NCBI GenBank assembly: GCA_903842845.1
Contig: CAIMNN010000286.1
Span: 1-5,356, forward strand
Length of the DNA stretch: 5,356 nucleotides
Direction of reading: 5' to 3'
Source: an uncultured Acidobacteriaceae bacterium
GTDB lineage: Bacteria; Acidobacteriota; Terriglobia; Terriglobales; Acidobacteriaceae
Positions 1 through 5,356 of this stretch are shown here, piece by piece (the stretch's first letter is position 1; each line of letters opens with the position of its first letter). The notes under the pieces are model-generated. The model was not told where the DNA came from and did no database searches. It saw only the letters and a program-made list of their open reading frames with translations. The translations under genes and the position numbers were made by a program.

Positions 1-139
1 CCTCAGCGCCGGTCACAACCGCCTTGGTTCCATCCATAACCACGCCTCGCAATGAGGCGGTTGCGCTTTGGCCCTTGGCAGCATGGTGCAAAAGTGTGAG
101 TGTTGTGGCGATAAACAAATACATTAAGATGCGCTTCAT
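1..139 (-). CDS. N-terminus of a secreted, TonB-receptor-like protein (partial, runs off left edge)
   Basis: Reading the minus strand from an ATG at 137-139 gives 46 codons with no stop before the window edge. The protein begins MKRILMYLFIATTLTLLHHA, a typical signal peptide with a KR n-region and a hydrophobic core. It continues SATASLRGVVMDGTKAVV, which resembles the (T)GSLxGTVxDxxGAVVPGA start of carboxypeptidase-regulatory-like (CarboxypepD_reg) domains. In Acidobacteriota that domain commonly opens large TonB-dependent outer-membrane receptors. A GAGG ribosome-binding site lies six bases upstream (146-149), and an in-frame stop (176-178) precedes the start, so this ATG is favoured over the internal Met at codon 6. 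The gene lies downstream of the S46 peptidase on the same strand but beyond a terminator, so it is probably transcribed separately. Signal peptide and open frame are seen directly. The receptor assignment is inferred from about 18 residues; another exported protein with an Ig-like N-terminal domain is possible. Confidence 0.6.
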   Translation of the reverse strand, partial: MKRILMYLFIATTLTLLHHAAKGQSATASLRGVVMDGTKAVVTGAE

Positions 140-145
140 CAAAGG

Positions 146-149
146 CCTC
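146..149 (-). promoter_or_regulatory. Ribosome-binding site of the partial secreted-protein gene
   Basis: The minus strand reads GAGG six bases before the ATG at 137-139. It supports that start codon for a gene that is otherwise cut off by the window edge. Confidence 0.5.
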
Positions 150-318
150 GTAGTTAAACAGGATTGCCTAACACCTTACCTGTTCCATGCCTTGCACACA
201 TCGATAAAAAGTTGCACTCGCAGGCCGCTCTTTTGGATGAGCGGTGAGATGGCGGTCACGCATTCACGAATATTCCAACTATGCTTCACATAACCGATAT
301 TTTGAAGGGGTTCAAAGC

Positions 319-357
319 AAAAATAAAACCGCCCACTCCATGTTTTGAAGTGGGCGG
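319..357 (-). terminator. Rho-independent terminator of the S46 peptidase gene
   Basis: A perfect 9-bp GC-rich stem (CCGCCCACT at 329-337 and AGTGGGCGG at 349-357) encloses an 11-nt loop. On the minus strand it is followed directly by TTTTATTTTT (319-328). The stem begins 27 bases past the peptidase stop codon. On the plus strand the stem is followed only by a weak pyrimidine stretch, so termination is probably one-directional. It insulates the peptidase gene from the next minus-strand gene at 139. Confidence 0.93.
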
Positions 358-384
358 CCTTTCCATTGTTGTTGCAGAAGAAAA

Positions 385-2505
385 CTACTTCTTGCCTTCG
401 ATCTCGTTTGCCAAAGCGTCTGCGTGGTAAATCTTGCGCATCGCCTCCAACATTCCAGCCGAATGCACTGCAACGGTGCGGTTCTTCGTGCCGTCAAACA
501 CGAAGTCTCCGGCGAGGGATTCGATGTTGCCATCGAAGACGAGGCCGACAAGTTCACCATCCTTGTTCACAACCGGCGAACCGGAGTTGCCGCCGATGAT
601 GTCGTTGTTGGTGACAAAGTTGATGGGCGTTGAAAGGTTGACGGTATTGCGCGCTGCTTCCTGCTTTTCGGTCAGCTTGAACGGGAACCTGTTGCCGAAG
701 CTGGCTGCGCGGTCATAGAGGCCGTAGAAGGTTGTGAACGGCGGTGCGATGGTGCCGTTGTACTCGTAGCCGACAATTTGCGGCTCCTTGTCGCGGCCAT
801 TGAAGTACTCCATGCCGCCGACGCTGCCGTAGCTCAGGCGCAGCGTGAACGTCGCATCGGGATACATATCGTGCCCATAGGCCAGGAAGCGAGCCTTGCC
901 GAGCTTTTCGCCGGCAGGTGTGAGGATGCTGCTGACCGTGTCGCGCATTCTCTTGTTGAACTCGCGCACAACCGGGTCAAGCCTGCGTGCGGCAACTATC
1001 ATCGGATCGGTCGACGCGGCGATGGCTTCAGGACCGCCATCCATGAGGGATTTGCGGAAGGCCGGGTCGGCGATCTTGCTGCCGTCGACGAGCTTGTTGA
1101 TGGCCGTGGGAACATCGTCGCCATTGAGAACGGCGGCAACGTAGACATCGTTCTTGCCGAGCTTCTCAACTGCGAGGTTGAGGGCAACGGTCATGTAGAG
1201 CTTCTCAAGCACGGTGGATACCGGCGCCGGCGAAGCGAGCTGGAACTTGAGGCCTTCGAGGTTCGCGTCGTGGAACTGCGCGAGGCGCTCCGCGTCGGGC
1301 TTCTTGATCTCGGCCGAGTACTGCACGAGTGTGAGCGCGAGGCTCAAAAGGCGGCTATCAGTGCGGCGGAAAACCTGCGCCTTCACCTCGGGGCGGATGA
1401 GCTCTTCACCCTTGGCGATAGTTTCCCATGCGTCGCCGTATTCCTTCTGCCACTCGGGGTTGGCCTTGATGCGCGCCTTGAAGTCGTTCTCGTCGGCGGT
1501 CTTTTTCTCGATGATGGTTTTGTCGGCGAGCGCGACGCGGCGGCCGAGGTAAACCTTGAGAGAGTTCTGTAGGCCGAAGATGAGCGTGTTGACGAGGCGC
1601 GCCTGCTCGGGGCCCTGACGGGCAAAGTCCTGCGCAGCTGCGATGCGGCGAGAGAGGTACTCGATGACGTTGGGTGTGACGACGTCACGCGTGAGCATCA
1701 ACTGCGCTAGCGTCTGGTCGCGCTCGGTTGAGCCGGGATGTCCGCTGACAAACACCAGGTCGCCCGGGTCTGCGCCCTTGGCTGACCACTTGAGATAGTT
1801 CTCGCAGTGGATGGGCTTGCCGTTCTCGTATACGCGGAAGATGGCCATGTCGGTGTCATAACGCGGATAGGTGAAGTTGTCAGGGTCGCCGCCGAAGAAC
1901 GCCGCTTCCTCTTCAGGTGCAAACACAATGCGCACGTCGGTGTACACCTTATATACGTACAGCCAATACTCGCCGCCGTTGTAGAGGCTGACGATGTCAG
2001 AGCGGTTGCCGGTCTTGTCCTTGCTTTCCTTGGTTATCTCGGCGATTGCGGCCTCGCGCGCCTTGATTGCCGCGGCGGGGTCCTTGATGCCCTTGGCCGC
2101 ACCCTGCACCCGGTCGGTGACGTTCTGCATCCCAACCAGCACGTTGATCTCAAGGTCGGGCGATTTCATCTCGTCGGCCTGCGTCATCGCGAGAAAGCCG
2201 TTCTTGATGTAGTCGTGGTCGGCGGTCGAGTTCTTCTGTAGTTGGCCGCGGGCGACGTGATGGTTTGTGAGGAGGAGTCCGTCCGGGCTGATGAAAGAGG
2301 CGGAGCCGCCGTCATTGATGCGCACCGATGCCAGGCGGATGTGGTCGAGCCATTCCTGAGTGGGTTTGAAGTGATACTTTTCCATCAGTTTTTTCAGCGG
2401 CACATTGTCGAGGGTCCACATGCCCTCTTCAGCGCGCAGCATCGGCGCGGCAACAAGCAATGCGGCGAAGGCGAAGGCAAAGAGTAAACGGAATTTCTTA
2501 AGCAT
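385..2505 (-). CDS. S46 family dipeptidyl-peptidase (DPP7-like), exported
   Basis: This is a complete 706-residue serine exopeptidase, close to the usual S46 length of about 700-720. The family removes dipeptides from peptide N-termini in the periplasm. A signal peptide (MLKKFRLLFAFAFAALLVAA, probable cleavage after LRA25) is followed by a split chymotrypsin-like fold. The triad is inferred from family motifs: His83 in TNHHVA (80-85), Asp219 in DTDMAIFR (217-224), and Ser641 in GGNSGSPV (638-645). The helical cap domain should lie at roughly 280-560. The position 18 residues after the catalytic Ser is Gly659 (FDGN). In characterised members, Gly there marks DPP7-type enzymes preferring hydrophobic P1 residues, while Arg marks the Asp/Glu-specific DPP11. 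Asn210, Arg215 and Asp658 match the N-terminus-anchoring residues, but the usual Trp is Phe211. I chose the ATG at 2503-2505 because AAGGAG lies four bases upstream and the signal peptide starts there. The frame is open further upstream to 2655 but has no supporting features. A terminator follows. Confidence 0.96.
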   Translation of the reverse strand: MLKKFRLLFAFAFAALLVAAPMLRAEEGMWTLDNVPLKKLMEKYHFKPTQEWLDHIRLASVRINDGGSASFISPDGLLLTNHHVARGQLQKNSTADHDYIKNGFLAMTQADEMKSPDLEINVLVGMQNVTDRVQGAAKGIKDPAAAIKAREAAIAEITKESKDKTGNRSDIVSLYNGGEYWLYVYKVYTDVRIVFAPEEEAAFFGGDPDNFTYPRYDTDMAIFRVYENGKPIHCENYLKWSAKGADPGDLVFVSGHPGSTERDQTLAQLMLTRDVVTPNVIEYLSRRIAAAQDFARQGPEQARLVNTLIFGLQNSLKVYLGRRVALADKTIIEKKTADENDFKARIKANPEWQKEYGDAWETIAKGEELIRPEVKAQVFRRTDSRLLSLALTLVQYSAEIKKPDAERLAQFHDANLEGLKFQLASPAPVSTVLEKLYMTVALNLAVEKLGKNDVYVAAVLNGDDVPTAINKLVDGSKIADPAFRKSLMDGGPEAIAASTDPMIVAARRLDPVVREFNKRMRDTVSSILTPAGEKLGKARFLAYGHDMYPDATFTLRLSYGSVGGMEYFNGRDKEPQIVGYEYNGTIAPPFTTFYGLYDRAASFGNRFPFKLTEKQEAARNTVNLSTPINFVTNNDIIGGNSGSPVVNKDGELVGLVFDGNIESLAGDFVFDGTKNRTVAVHSAGMLEAMRKIYHADALANEIEGKK

Positions 2506-2509
2506 AGAT

Positions 2510-2515
2510 CTCCTT
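2510..2515 (-). promoter_or_regulatory. Shine-Dalgarno of the S46 peptidase gene
   Basis: The minus strand reads AAGGAG four bases before the ATG at 2503-2505. Together with the signal peptide beginning at that ATG, it decides the start against the in-frame upstream Met codons at about 2640-2655. Confidence 0.85.
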
Positions 2516-2588
2516 TGATTGGCCCGCTTCCGACGCAGCTTTTGGGCGGAAGCCAAGACCCGAATAATGATAACGCAGGGAGCACAAA

Positions 2589-2608
2589 GGATGCCGTAGC
2601 GGCAATCC
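2589..2608. other. Hairpin in the peptidase 5' leader region
   Basis: The arms GGATGCCG (2589-2596) and CGGCAATCC (2600-2608) pair over eight base pairs, with a three-base loop and one bulged A. On the minus strand the stem is followed by TTTGTGC and lies about 84 bases before the peptidase start codon. It could be a leader structure, a weak attenuator or part of a dispersed palindromic repeat. The U-tract is too short to call a terminator. Confidence 0.4.
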
Positions 2609-2632
2609 CTCTTCCGCTCCTCTGAGGCCTGC

Positions 2633-2704
2633 CTGTGTTCCATAACTTTCTGCACGGCGACATATCGCGACGAATCAGCTATTCAACGAGTGATTTGGAG
2701 ATTT
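2633..2704. repeat. Direct repeat, copy 1 (perfect 37-bp core at 2644-2680)
   Basis: The core starting AACTTTCTGCACGGCGACAT is identical over 37 bases to 4638-4674 in the same orientation. By hand alignment, 62 of 72 positions match over 2633-2704 and 4627-4698, after which similarity stops on both sides. Copy 1 lies between the divergent peptidase and barrel genes. Read on the minus strand it would encode LIRRDMSPCRK, preceded by a TAG at 2679-2681 where copy 2 has CAG. Its nature is not recognised: candidates are a dispersed intergenic repeat, a gene remnant or a recombination site. Confidence 0.85.
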
Positions 2705-2800
2705 TTCGTTAGCCGAGTTAAAGGACCATTAATACTTATTTTCCGCAGCAACAGTAAGTTGGCAGATCTCTGTTGGACCGCTATTCTGATAATTCATCCG

Positions 2801-3643
2801 ATGCCGCCAATCATGTGCTTTCGACTATTGCCCTGGTTAGTCTGTGTAGTCTGCCTCTGCACGCCCTTGCACGCTCAACTACCTTTTTATACCGATGACA
2901 CAGGCGTCACCGAGCGAGGAAAATGGCACTTCGAGTTCTTCAATGAGTACGACGGCTTGCAGTTGCAGTACCCCAACGTCCGCCAAAATACGGCCAATTT
3001 CAAGCTCAACTATGGACTGCCACACAACTTCGAATTAGACGTTGACATCCCATATCTATCCATTCAGCGCACCACGGGTTATCAACCCTCAGATGGCTGG
3101 GGAGACACAAATCTGGGACTCAAGTGGACTTTTCATCACGAGACAAAAGGCAAGCGGCTTCCGTCCCTCGGCGCGAGTTTTTATACGGAATTCCCCACCG
3201 GAGACACCCGCCAGCAGCTCGGCTCGGGATTGGCCGATTATTGGCTCAACTTCATCGGGCAAAAGTCTATTTCAGATAAAACCAGAATTACGGGCAACCT
3301 GGGAATCTTGTTCGCAGGCAATACCAGCACCGGCGTGATCGGTTTGCAGAACACCCGTGGCCAGGTCTATACCGGCGGCCTCTCCGTGCTGCACGATCTC
3401 AATCGCCGGCTCACGCTCGGTGGCGAACTCTATGGCGGTTATGCCAAGAACAATAATCTCGGTAAAAGTCAACTTCAGGCCATGGCTGGCGGCCAATACG
3501 CGCTACACAACGGCGTGAGCTTCTGTTTCGGCCTGCTCGGTGGCAAATATGTTGCCAGTCCGCGCATCGGCGGCCAGATCGGCTTTGCAATGGATTTCCC
3601 AGACCTCTGGGCTTCAGACCATCGCCGTGGCGACATGCAATAA
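2801..3643 (+). CDS. Predicted outer-membrane beta-barrel protein (Phenol_MetA_deg / transporter-like family)
   Basis: The 280-residue product starts with a hydrophobic signal sequence (LLPWLVCVVCLCTPLHA, cleavage after Ala25). The mature chain begins QLPFYTDDTG, then shows alternating hydrophobic/polar strands rich in Gly and aromatic residues through to a final strand ending in GFAMDFP (261-267). The TDDTG start, GWGDTNLGLKW (99-109) and the FPTGD segment (131-135) match my recollection of the Pfam Phenol_MetA_deg (PF13557) group, small barrels often annotated as transporters or MetA-pathway proteins, with no firm substrate. Neither ATG 2801 nor ATG 2813 (MCFRLLPW) has a recognisable Shine-Dalgarno. 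I use 2801, but 2813 gives an equally good signal peptide. A GTG at 2690 in the same frame would add a non-signal-like extension overlapping the repeat and is rejected. The next gene starts 54 bp downstream, so co-transcription is likely. Confidence 0.75.
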   Translation: MPPIMCFRLLPWLVCVVCLCTPLHAQLPFYTDDTGVTERGKWHFEFFNEYDGLQLQYPNVRQNTANFKLNYGLPHNFELDVDIPYLSIQRTTGYQPSDGWGDTNLGLKWTFHHETKGKRLPSLGASFYTEFPTGDTRQQLGSGLADYWLNFIGQKSISDKTRITGNLGILFAGNTSTGVIGLQNTRGQVYTGGLSVLHDLNRRLTLGGELYGGYAKNNNLGKSQLQAMAGGQYALHNGVSFCFGLLGGKYVASPRIGGQIGFAMDFPDLWASDHRRGDMQ

Positions 3644-3684
3644 CTCATTGACAGCAGTTGGTACCAATCATTTTCTTCGTTCAC

Positions 3685-3690
3685 AAGGAG
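3685..3690 (+). promoter_or_regulatory. Shine-Dalgarno of the CNB-DUF1003 gene
   Basis: AAGGAG lies seven bases before the ATG at 3698. The strong site fixes the start and contrasts with the upstream barrel gene, which has none. Confidence 0.85.
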
Positions 3691-3697
3691 ACAACAC

Positions 3698-4549
3698 ATG
3701 GCGTGTAAACCGGAAGTACTCAAGAATCTCCCACTCTTTGCGCTACTCGATGATGAAGAGTCTGCGCTGCTGGCTAACCAGGTCGACGTGCATACCTTCG
3801 CGCCTCGCGAGCGGATCTACAAAGTTGGCGACCCAGGCGCCGCGGCCTACGTGGTCGTATCAGGCAAGGTGAGCGTCTACACAGTGGACGACGACCAGCA
3901 GGAAGTGGTGGTGGACGAACCAGGAAGCGGAGAGTTCTTCGGTTTCGCTTCGATGCTCGAGCGGACCGCCCACCAAACCAACGCCATGGCGCTCGTGGAA
4001 ACCGTCTGCATTGAGGTTTCATTCGACGACATCGCCACACTGCTTGCGCAAAAGCCGATGGCGGGCATGGATCTGATGACCACGCTTGGCCGCCAGTTGC
4101 ATTCCACTCAGGCACTGGTGCGGGGTCGCGCCAGCCGGAATTCCAACGACGTCATCGAACAAGTGGAGACCACAGGTGAGCGTATCGCCGACCACGTAGC
4201 AAGATTCGGCGGCTCATGGACCTTTATTATCGCGTTCTCCGTCGTGCTCGCGGTCTACACAGCAATCAACGTCTTCCTCGATAATCGAGCGTGGGATCCG
4301 TACCCATTCATTCTGCTGAACCTGTTCCTTTCCATGCTCGCTGCCATACAGGCGCCCGTCATCATGATGAGCCAGAATCGGCAGGATACAAAGGACCGGC
4401 TGCGTGCCGAACTCGATTTCGACGTCAACAAGCGTGCCGAATCTGAGATCCAGGGAGTGTCACGAAAGATGGGAATGCTGGACCAGAAGATGGATGATCT
4501 GGCGGAACTGCTTCGCAAAAGCGCGCCGGATAGCCAGCCAGCCAAATAG
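3698..4549 (+). CDS. Cyclic nucleotide-binding-like domain fused to DUF1003 membrane domain
   Basis: This is a complete 283-residue protein. Residues about 8-125 form a CRP-like CNB beta-roll: LPLF start, the conserved G-D-P-G turn in YKVGDPGAAAYVVVSGKVSV (41-60), and a phosphate-cassette-like GEFFGFASMLERTAHQTNAM (78-97). The canonical cassette residues are altered: the Glu of G-E-L is Phe83 (GFAS), and the Arg-Ser pair is Gln94-Thr95. Ordinary cAMP binding is therefore doubtful, and another ligand or none is possible. No helix-turn-helix follows. Instead residues about 160-255 match DUF1003 (PF06210): RIADHVARFGGSWTF, a membrane segment at about 173-192, the DPYPFILLNLFLSMLAAIQAP signature region (200-220) forming a second membrane segment, then IMMSQNRQ and a charged stretch. 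Residues about 247-274 look like a short coiled coil. It probably sits in the inner membrane with both ends in the cytoplasm. DUF1003 has no established function. The gene follows the barrel gene by 54 bp. Confidence 0.93.
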   Translation: MACKPEVLKNLPLFALLDDEESALLANQVDVHTFAPRERIYKVGDPGAAAYVVVSGKVSVYTVDDDQQEVVVDEPGSGEFFGFASMLERTAHQTNAMALVETVCIEVSFDDIATLLAQKPMAGMDLMTTLGRQLHSTQALVRGRASRNSNDVIEQVETTGERIADHVARFGGSWTFIIAFSVVLAVYTAINVFLDNRAWDPYPFILLNLFLSMLAAIQAPVIMMSQNRQDTKDRLRAELDFDVNKRAESEIQGVSRKMGMLDQKMDDLAELLRKSAPDSQPAK

Positions 4550-4626
4550 TGGAAACGCAACGCGTCCATTGTCGACATCAGCCCAACGCGCTCGTTGAAA
4601 GCCGTTGCAGCTCTTACAGGGCTTGA

Positions 4627-4698
4627 CTGTGCTCTGGAACTTTCTGCACGGCGACATATCGCGACGAATCAGCTGTTCGGCCAGTGACTTGGCGATTT
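4627..4698. repeat. Direct repeat, copy 2 (perfect 37-bp core at 4638-4674)
   Basis: This is the same orientation and core as 2644-2680, offset by 1,994 bp. Copies 1 and 2 bracket the barrel and CNB-DUF1003 genes exactly. On the minus strand this copy reads as an uninterrupted peptide, AKSLAEQLIRRDMSPCRK, where copy 1 has a stop codon. A ten-base piece of the core, CTGCACGGCG, recurs once more at 4848-4857. Confidence 0.85.
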
Positions 4699-4918
4699 CG
4701 TGGAAATCCAGAATTCATACTGACGGAATCGGCGTTTTTCCAGTGCCATCGCGAGAGCAGGCAAGCAGATAATCATTTGCGAACTCCACGACGGCGAAGC
4801 AAAGGCCGTAGATTGACTTGATGTGTGGGCATCCGTCAGAAGGTTTGCTGCACGGCGTCAAGTACCATGAATGCAATGCGGTTATCCCTACAGGCTTGCG
4901 CTCAACTGTTGCCGATGC
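4627..4918 (-). pseudogene. Possible decayed coding sequence overlapping repeat copy 2
   Basis: One minus-strand frame is open for 67 codons from 4918 to 4718. It contains protein-like text such as GLCFAVVEFANDYLLACS and DGTGKTPIPSV. It then meets a TGA (4715-4717) and continues in the same frame as ILDFHEIAKSLAEQLIRRD into the repeat. There is no ATG and no ribosome-binding site at the upstream end, and the frame is closed by a TAG at 4919-4921. Cysteines are frequent, and TPCSK and SPCRK motifs recur 68 codons apart. I do not recognise a family. A 67-codon open stretch can occur by chance at this base composition, so this is a weak call. A nonsense-mutated gene remnant is the most economical reading if it is real. 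Confidence 0.25.
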
Positions 4919-4963
4919 CTATTAGGTTTAAAATCGCCGAGCCAGTTACCCGGTCCTGCAATT

Positions 4964-4968
4964 GGAGG
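4964..4968 (+). promoter_or_regulatory. Shine-Dalgarno of the right-edge exported-protein gene
   Basis: GGAGG lies five bases before the ATG at 4974. This consensus site is strong support that the truncated frame reaching the window end is a real gene. Confidence 0.85.
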
Positions 4969-4973
4969 CTGAA

Positions 4974-5356
4974 ATGACGTTCCGCTCACGCCATCTGCGC
5001 AACGCGCTATACGCTGCGACGCTTTTGACTGCCGCTCTTCTGGTTGCCGCACTCCAGTGCTCCGCCCAGTCCGCTGAGCCACCACCGCCTGCCAGCCATT
5101 GGTTCGACTGGGACCAGCGGGACAACTCGAAGGCAGGTATGCTGCGCGTGTGCCACGTCTCTCCTGAAATCTATGAGGAGTTCAACCAGACGGCCCACAA
5201 GATTGCAGACGCCTGGGGAGCGACACCCAATTCCACGGGGCCGGACGAATACGCGCAATGGACATGGCAGCCAAGTGGATGCCACCTGGCATCCTTGACA
5301 GGGTTGCTCGAATACTGGCCCTGGCCGCGTTCGGATTTCCGTATGGAGAAGGCGCC
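4974..5356 (+). CDS. Unrecognised exported protein (partial, runs off right edge)
   Basis: From the ATG at 4974, 127 codons are open to the window end. The N-terminus has an Arg-rich n-region (FRSRHLRN), a hydrophobic core (ALYAATLLTAALLVAAL) and a probable signal peptidase I site near CSAQ/SAE (29-35). The Cys at 29 is preceded by Leu-Gln, so it does not form a good lipobox. A short Pro-rich linker (PPPP, 36-39) leads into a mature region dense in aromatic residues (SHWFDWDQRD; EYWPWPRSDF) with Cys60 and Cys103, which could form a disulfide after export. I do not recognise a domain in the visible part. The excellent ribosome-binding site and signal peptide make the gene itself likely. Whether it is co-transcribed with the CNB-DUF1003 gene 424 bp upstream is unclear, and the distance argues for its own promoter. 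Confidence 0.8.
   Translation, partial: MTFRSRHLRNALYAATLLTAALLVAALQCSAQSAEPPPPASHWFDWDQRDNSKAGMLRVCHVSPEIYEEFNQTAHKIADAWGATPNSTGPDEYAQWTWQPSGCHLASLTGLLEYWPWPRSDFRMEKA

Larger units (their letters stand above)
4550..4973. other. 424-bp intergenic region
   Basis: No convincing intact gene lies here. The region holds direct-repeat copy 2 (4627-4698), a possible decayed minus-strand frame (4627-4918) and the leader of the gene at 4974. I see no clear terminator after the CNB-DUF1003 gene: a 5-bp hairpin (CAACG at 4584-4588, CGTTG at 4593-4597) lacks a T-tract. A promoter for the downstream gene could lie near 4896-4934, which contains TTGCGC, TATTAG and TAAAAT, but no pair with good matches and spacing stands out. 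Confidence 0.6.

Noticed and set aside
24..293. Plus-strand 89-codon open frame
   Set aside because: It overlaps the antisense of the left-edge signal-peptide gene. It has no convincing ribosome-binding site, and its composition is not protein-like.
778..1572. Plus-strand 264-codon open frame inside the peptidase gene
   Set aside because: It lies wholly antisense to a clearly functional S46 gene whose catalytic motifs are intact. Long antisense frames are expected in GC-rich coding DNA.
2506..2655. N-terminal extension of the peptidase to an upstream Met
   Set aside because: The extension is charged and does not resemble a signal peptide. The ATG at 2505 has both a Shine-Dalgarno and a proper signal peptide.
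2690..2800. GTG start at 2690 for the barrel gene
   Set aside because: It would overlap the repeat and bury the signal peptide behind about 37 residues. No ribosome-binding site is seen.
4584..4597. Small hairpin as terminator of the CNB-DUF1003 gene
   Set aside because: The stem is only five base pairs and is followed by GAAAGCC, with no T-tract.
2633..4698. Direct repeats as the ends of an insertion sequence
   Set aside because: There is no transposase between them, no terminal inverted repeats were seen, and the enclosed genes are ordinary cellular families.
4896..4934. Sigma-70-like promoter for the gene at 4974
   Set aside because: TTGCGC/TATTAG has 18-bp spacing but only 4 of 6 matches in each box. 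TTGCCG/TAAAAT has a spacer of only 14 bases. Neither is strong enough to list as a feature.
4888..5285. Minus-strand open frames opposite the right-edge gene
   Set aside because: They are antisense to a frame with a consensus Shine-Dalgarno and a signal peptide, and they show no supporting start signals of their own.

Overview
The window looks like chromosomal DNA from a Gram-negative member of the Acidobacteriota, probably a soil-type (Terriglobales-like) lineage. The case rests on four points. There is an S46-family dipeptidyl-peptidase with a signal peptide. There is the start of a secreted protein whose first mature residues resemble the carboxypeptidase-regulatory-like domain that begins many acidobacterial TonB-dependent receptors. 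There is a predicted outer-membrane beta-barrel. Finally there is a cyclic-nucleotide-binding-like domain fused to DUF1003. The taxon is inferred from gene content and has not been tested by search.

Layout. Positions 1-139 (minus) hold the N-terminus of a truncated secreted or TonB-receptor-like protein that runs off the left edge. A strong intrinsic terminator (319-357, minus) separates it from the S46 peptidase gene upstream of it (385-2505, minus, 706 aa, complete). A divergent intergenic region of about 295 bp (2506-2800) contains a leader hairpin and copy 1 of a direct repeat. Next come two plus-strand genes 54 bp apart, probably one operon: a predicted outer-membrane barrel (2801-3643) and a CNB-DUF1003 membrane protein (3698-4549). 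A 424-bp gap (4550-4973) contains copy 2 of the repeat and a possible decayed minus-strand reading frame. A plus-strand gene for an unrecognised exported protein starts at 4974 and runs off the right edge.

Functional picture. Most of the complete genes point to the cell envelope: a periplasmic exopeptidase that removes dipeptides from peptide N-termini, outer-membrane proteins, and an inner-membrane protein with a sensor-like cytoplasmic domain. A shared pathway cannot be shown from sequence.

The least explained feature is a 37-bp perfect direct repeat (62 of 72 positions over the wider alignment) that brackets the barrel/CNB-DUF1003 gene pair at a spacing of 1,994 bp. On the minus strand both copies share a reading frame that is interrupted by stop codons. 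I found no mobile-element gene, CRISPR array, tRNA or rRNA, and no convincing new defence or other multi-gene system.
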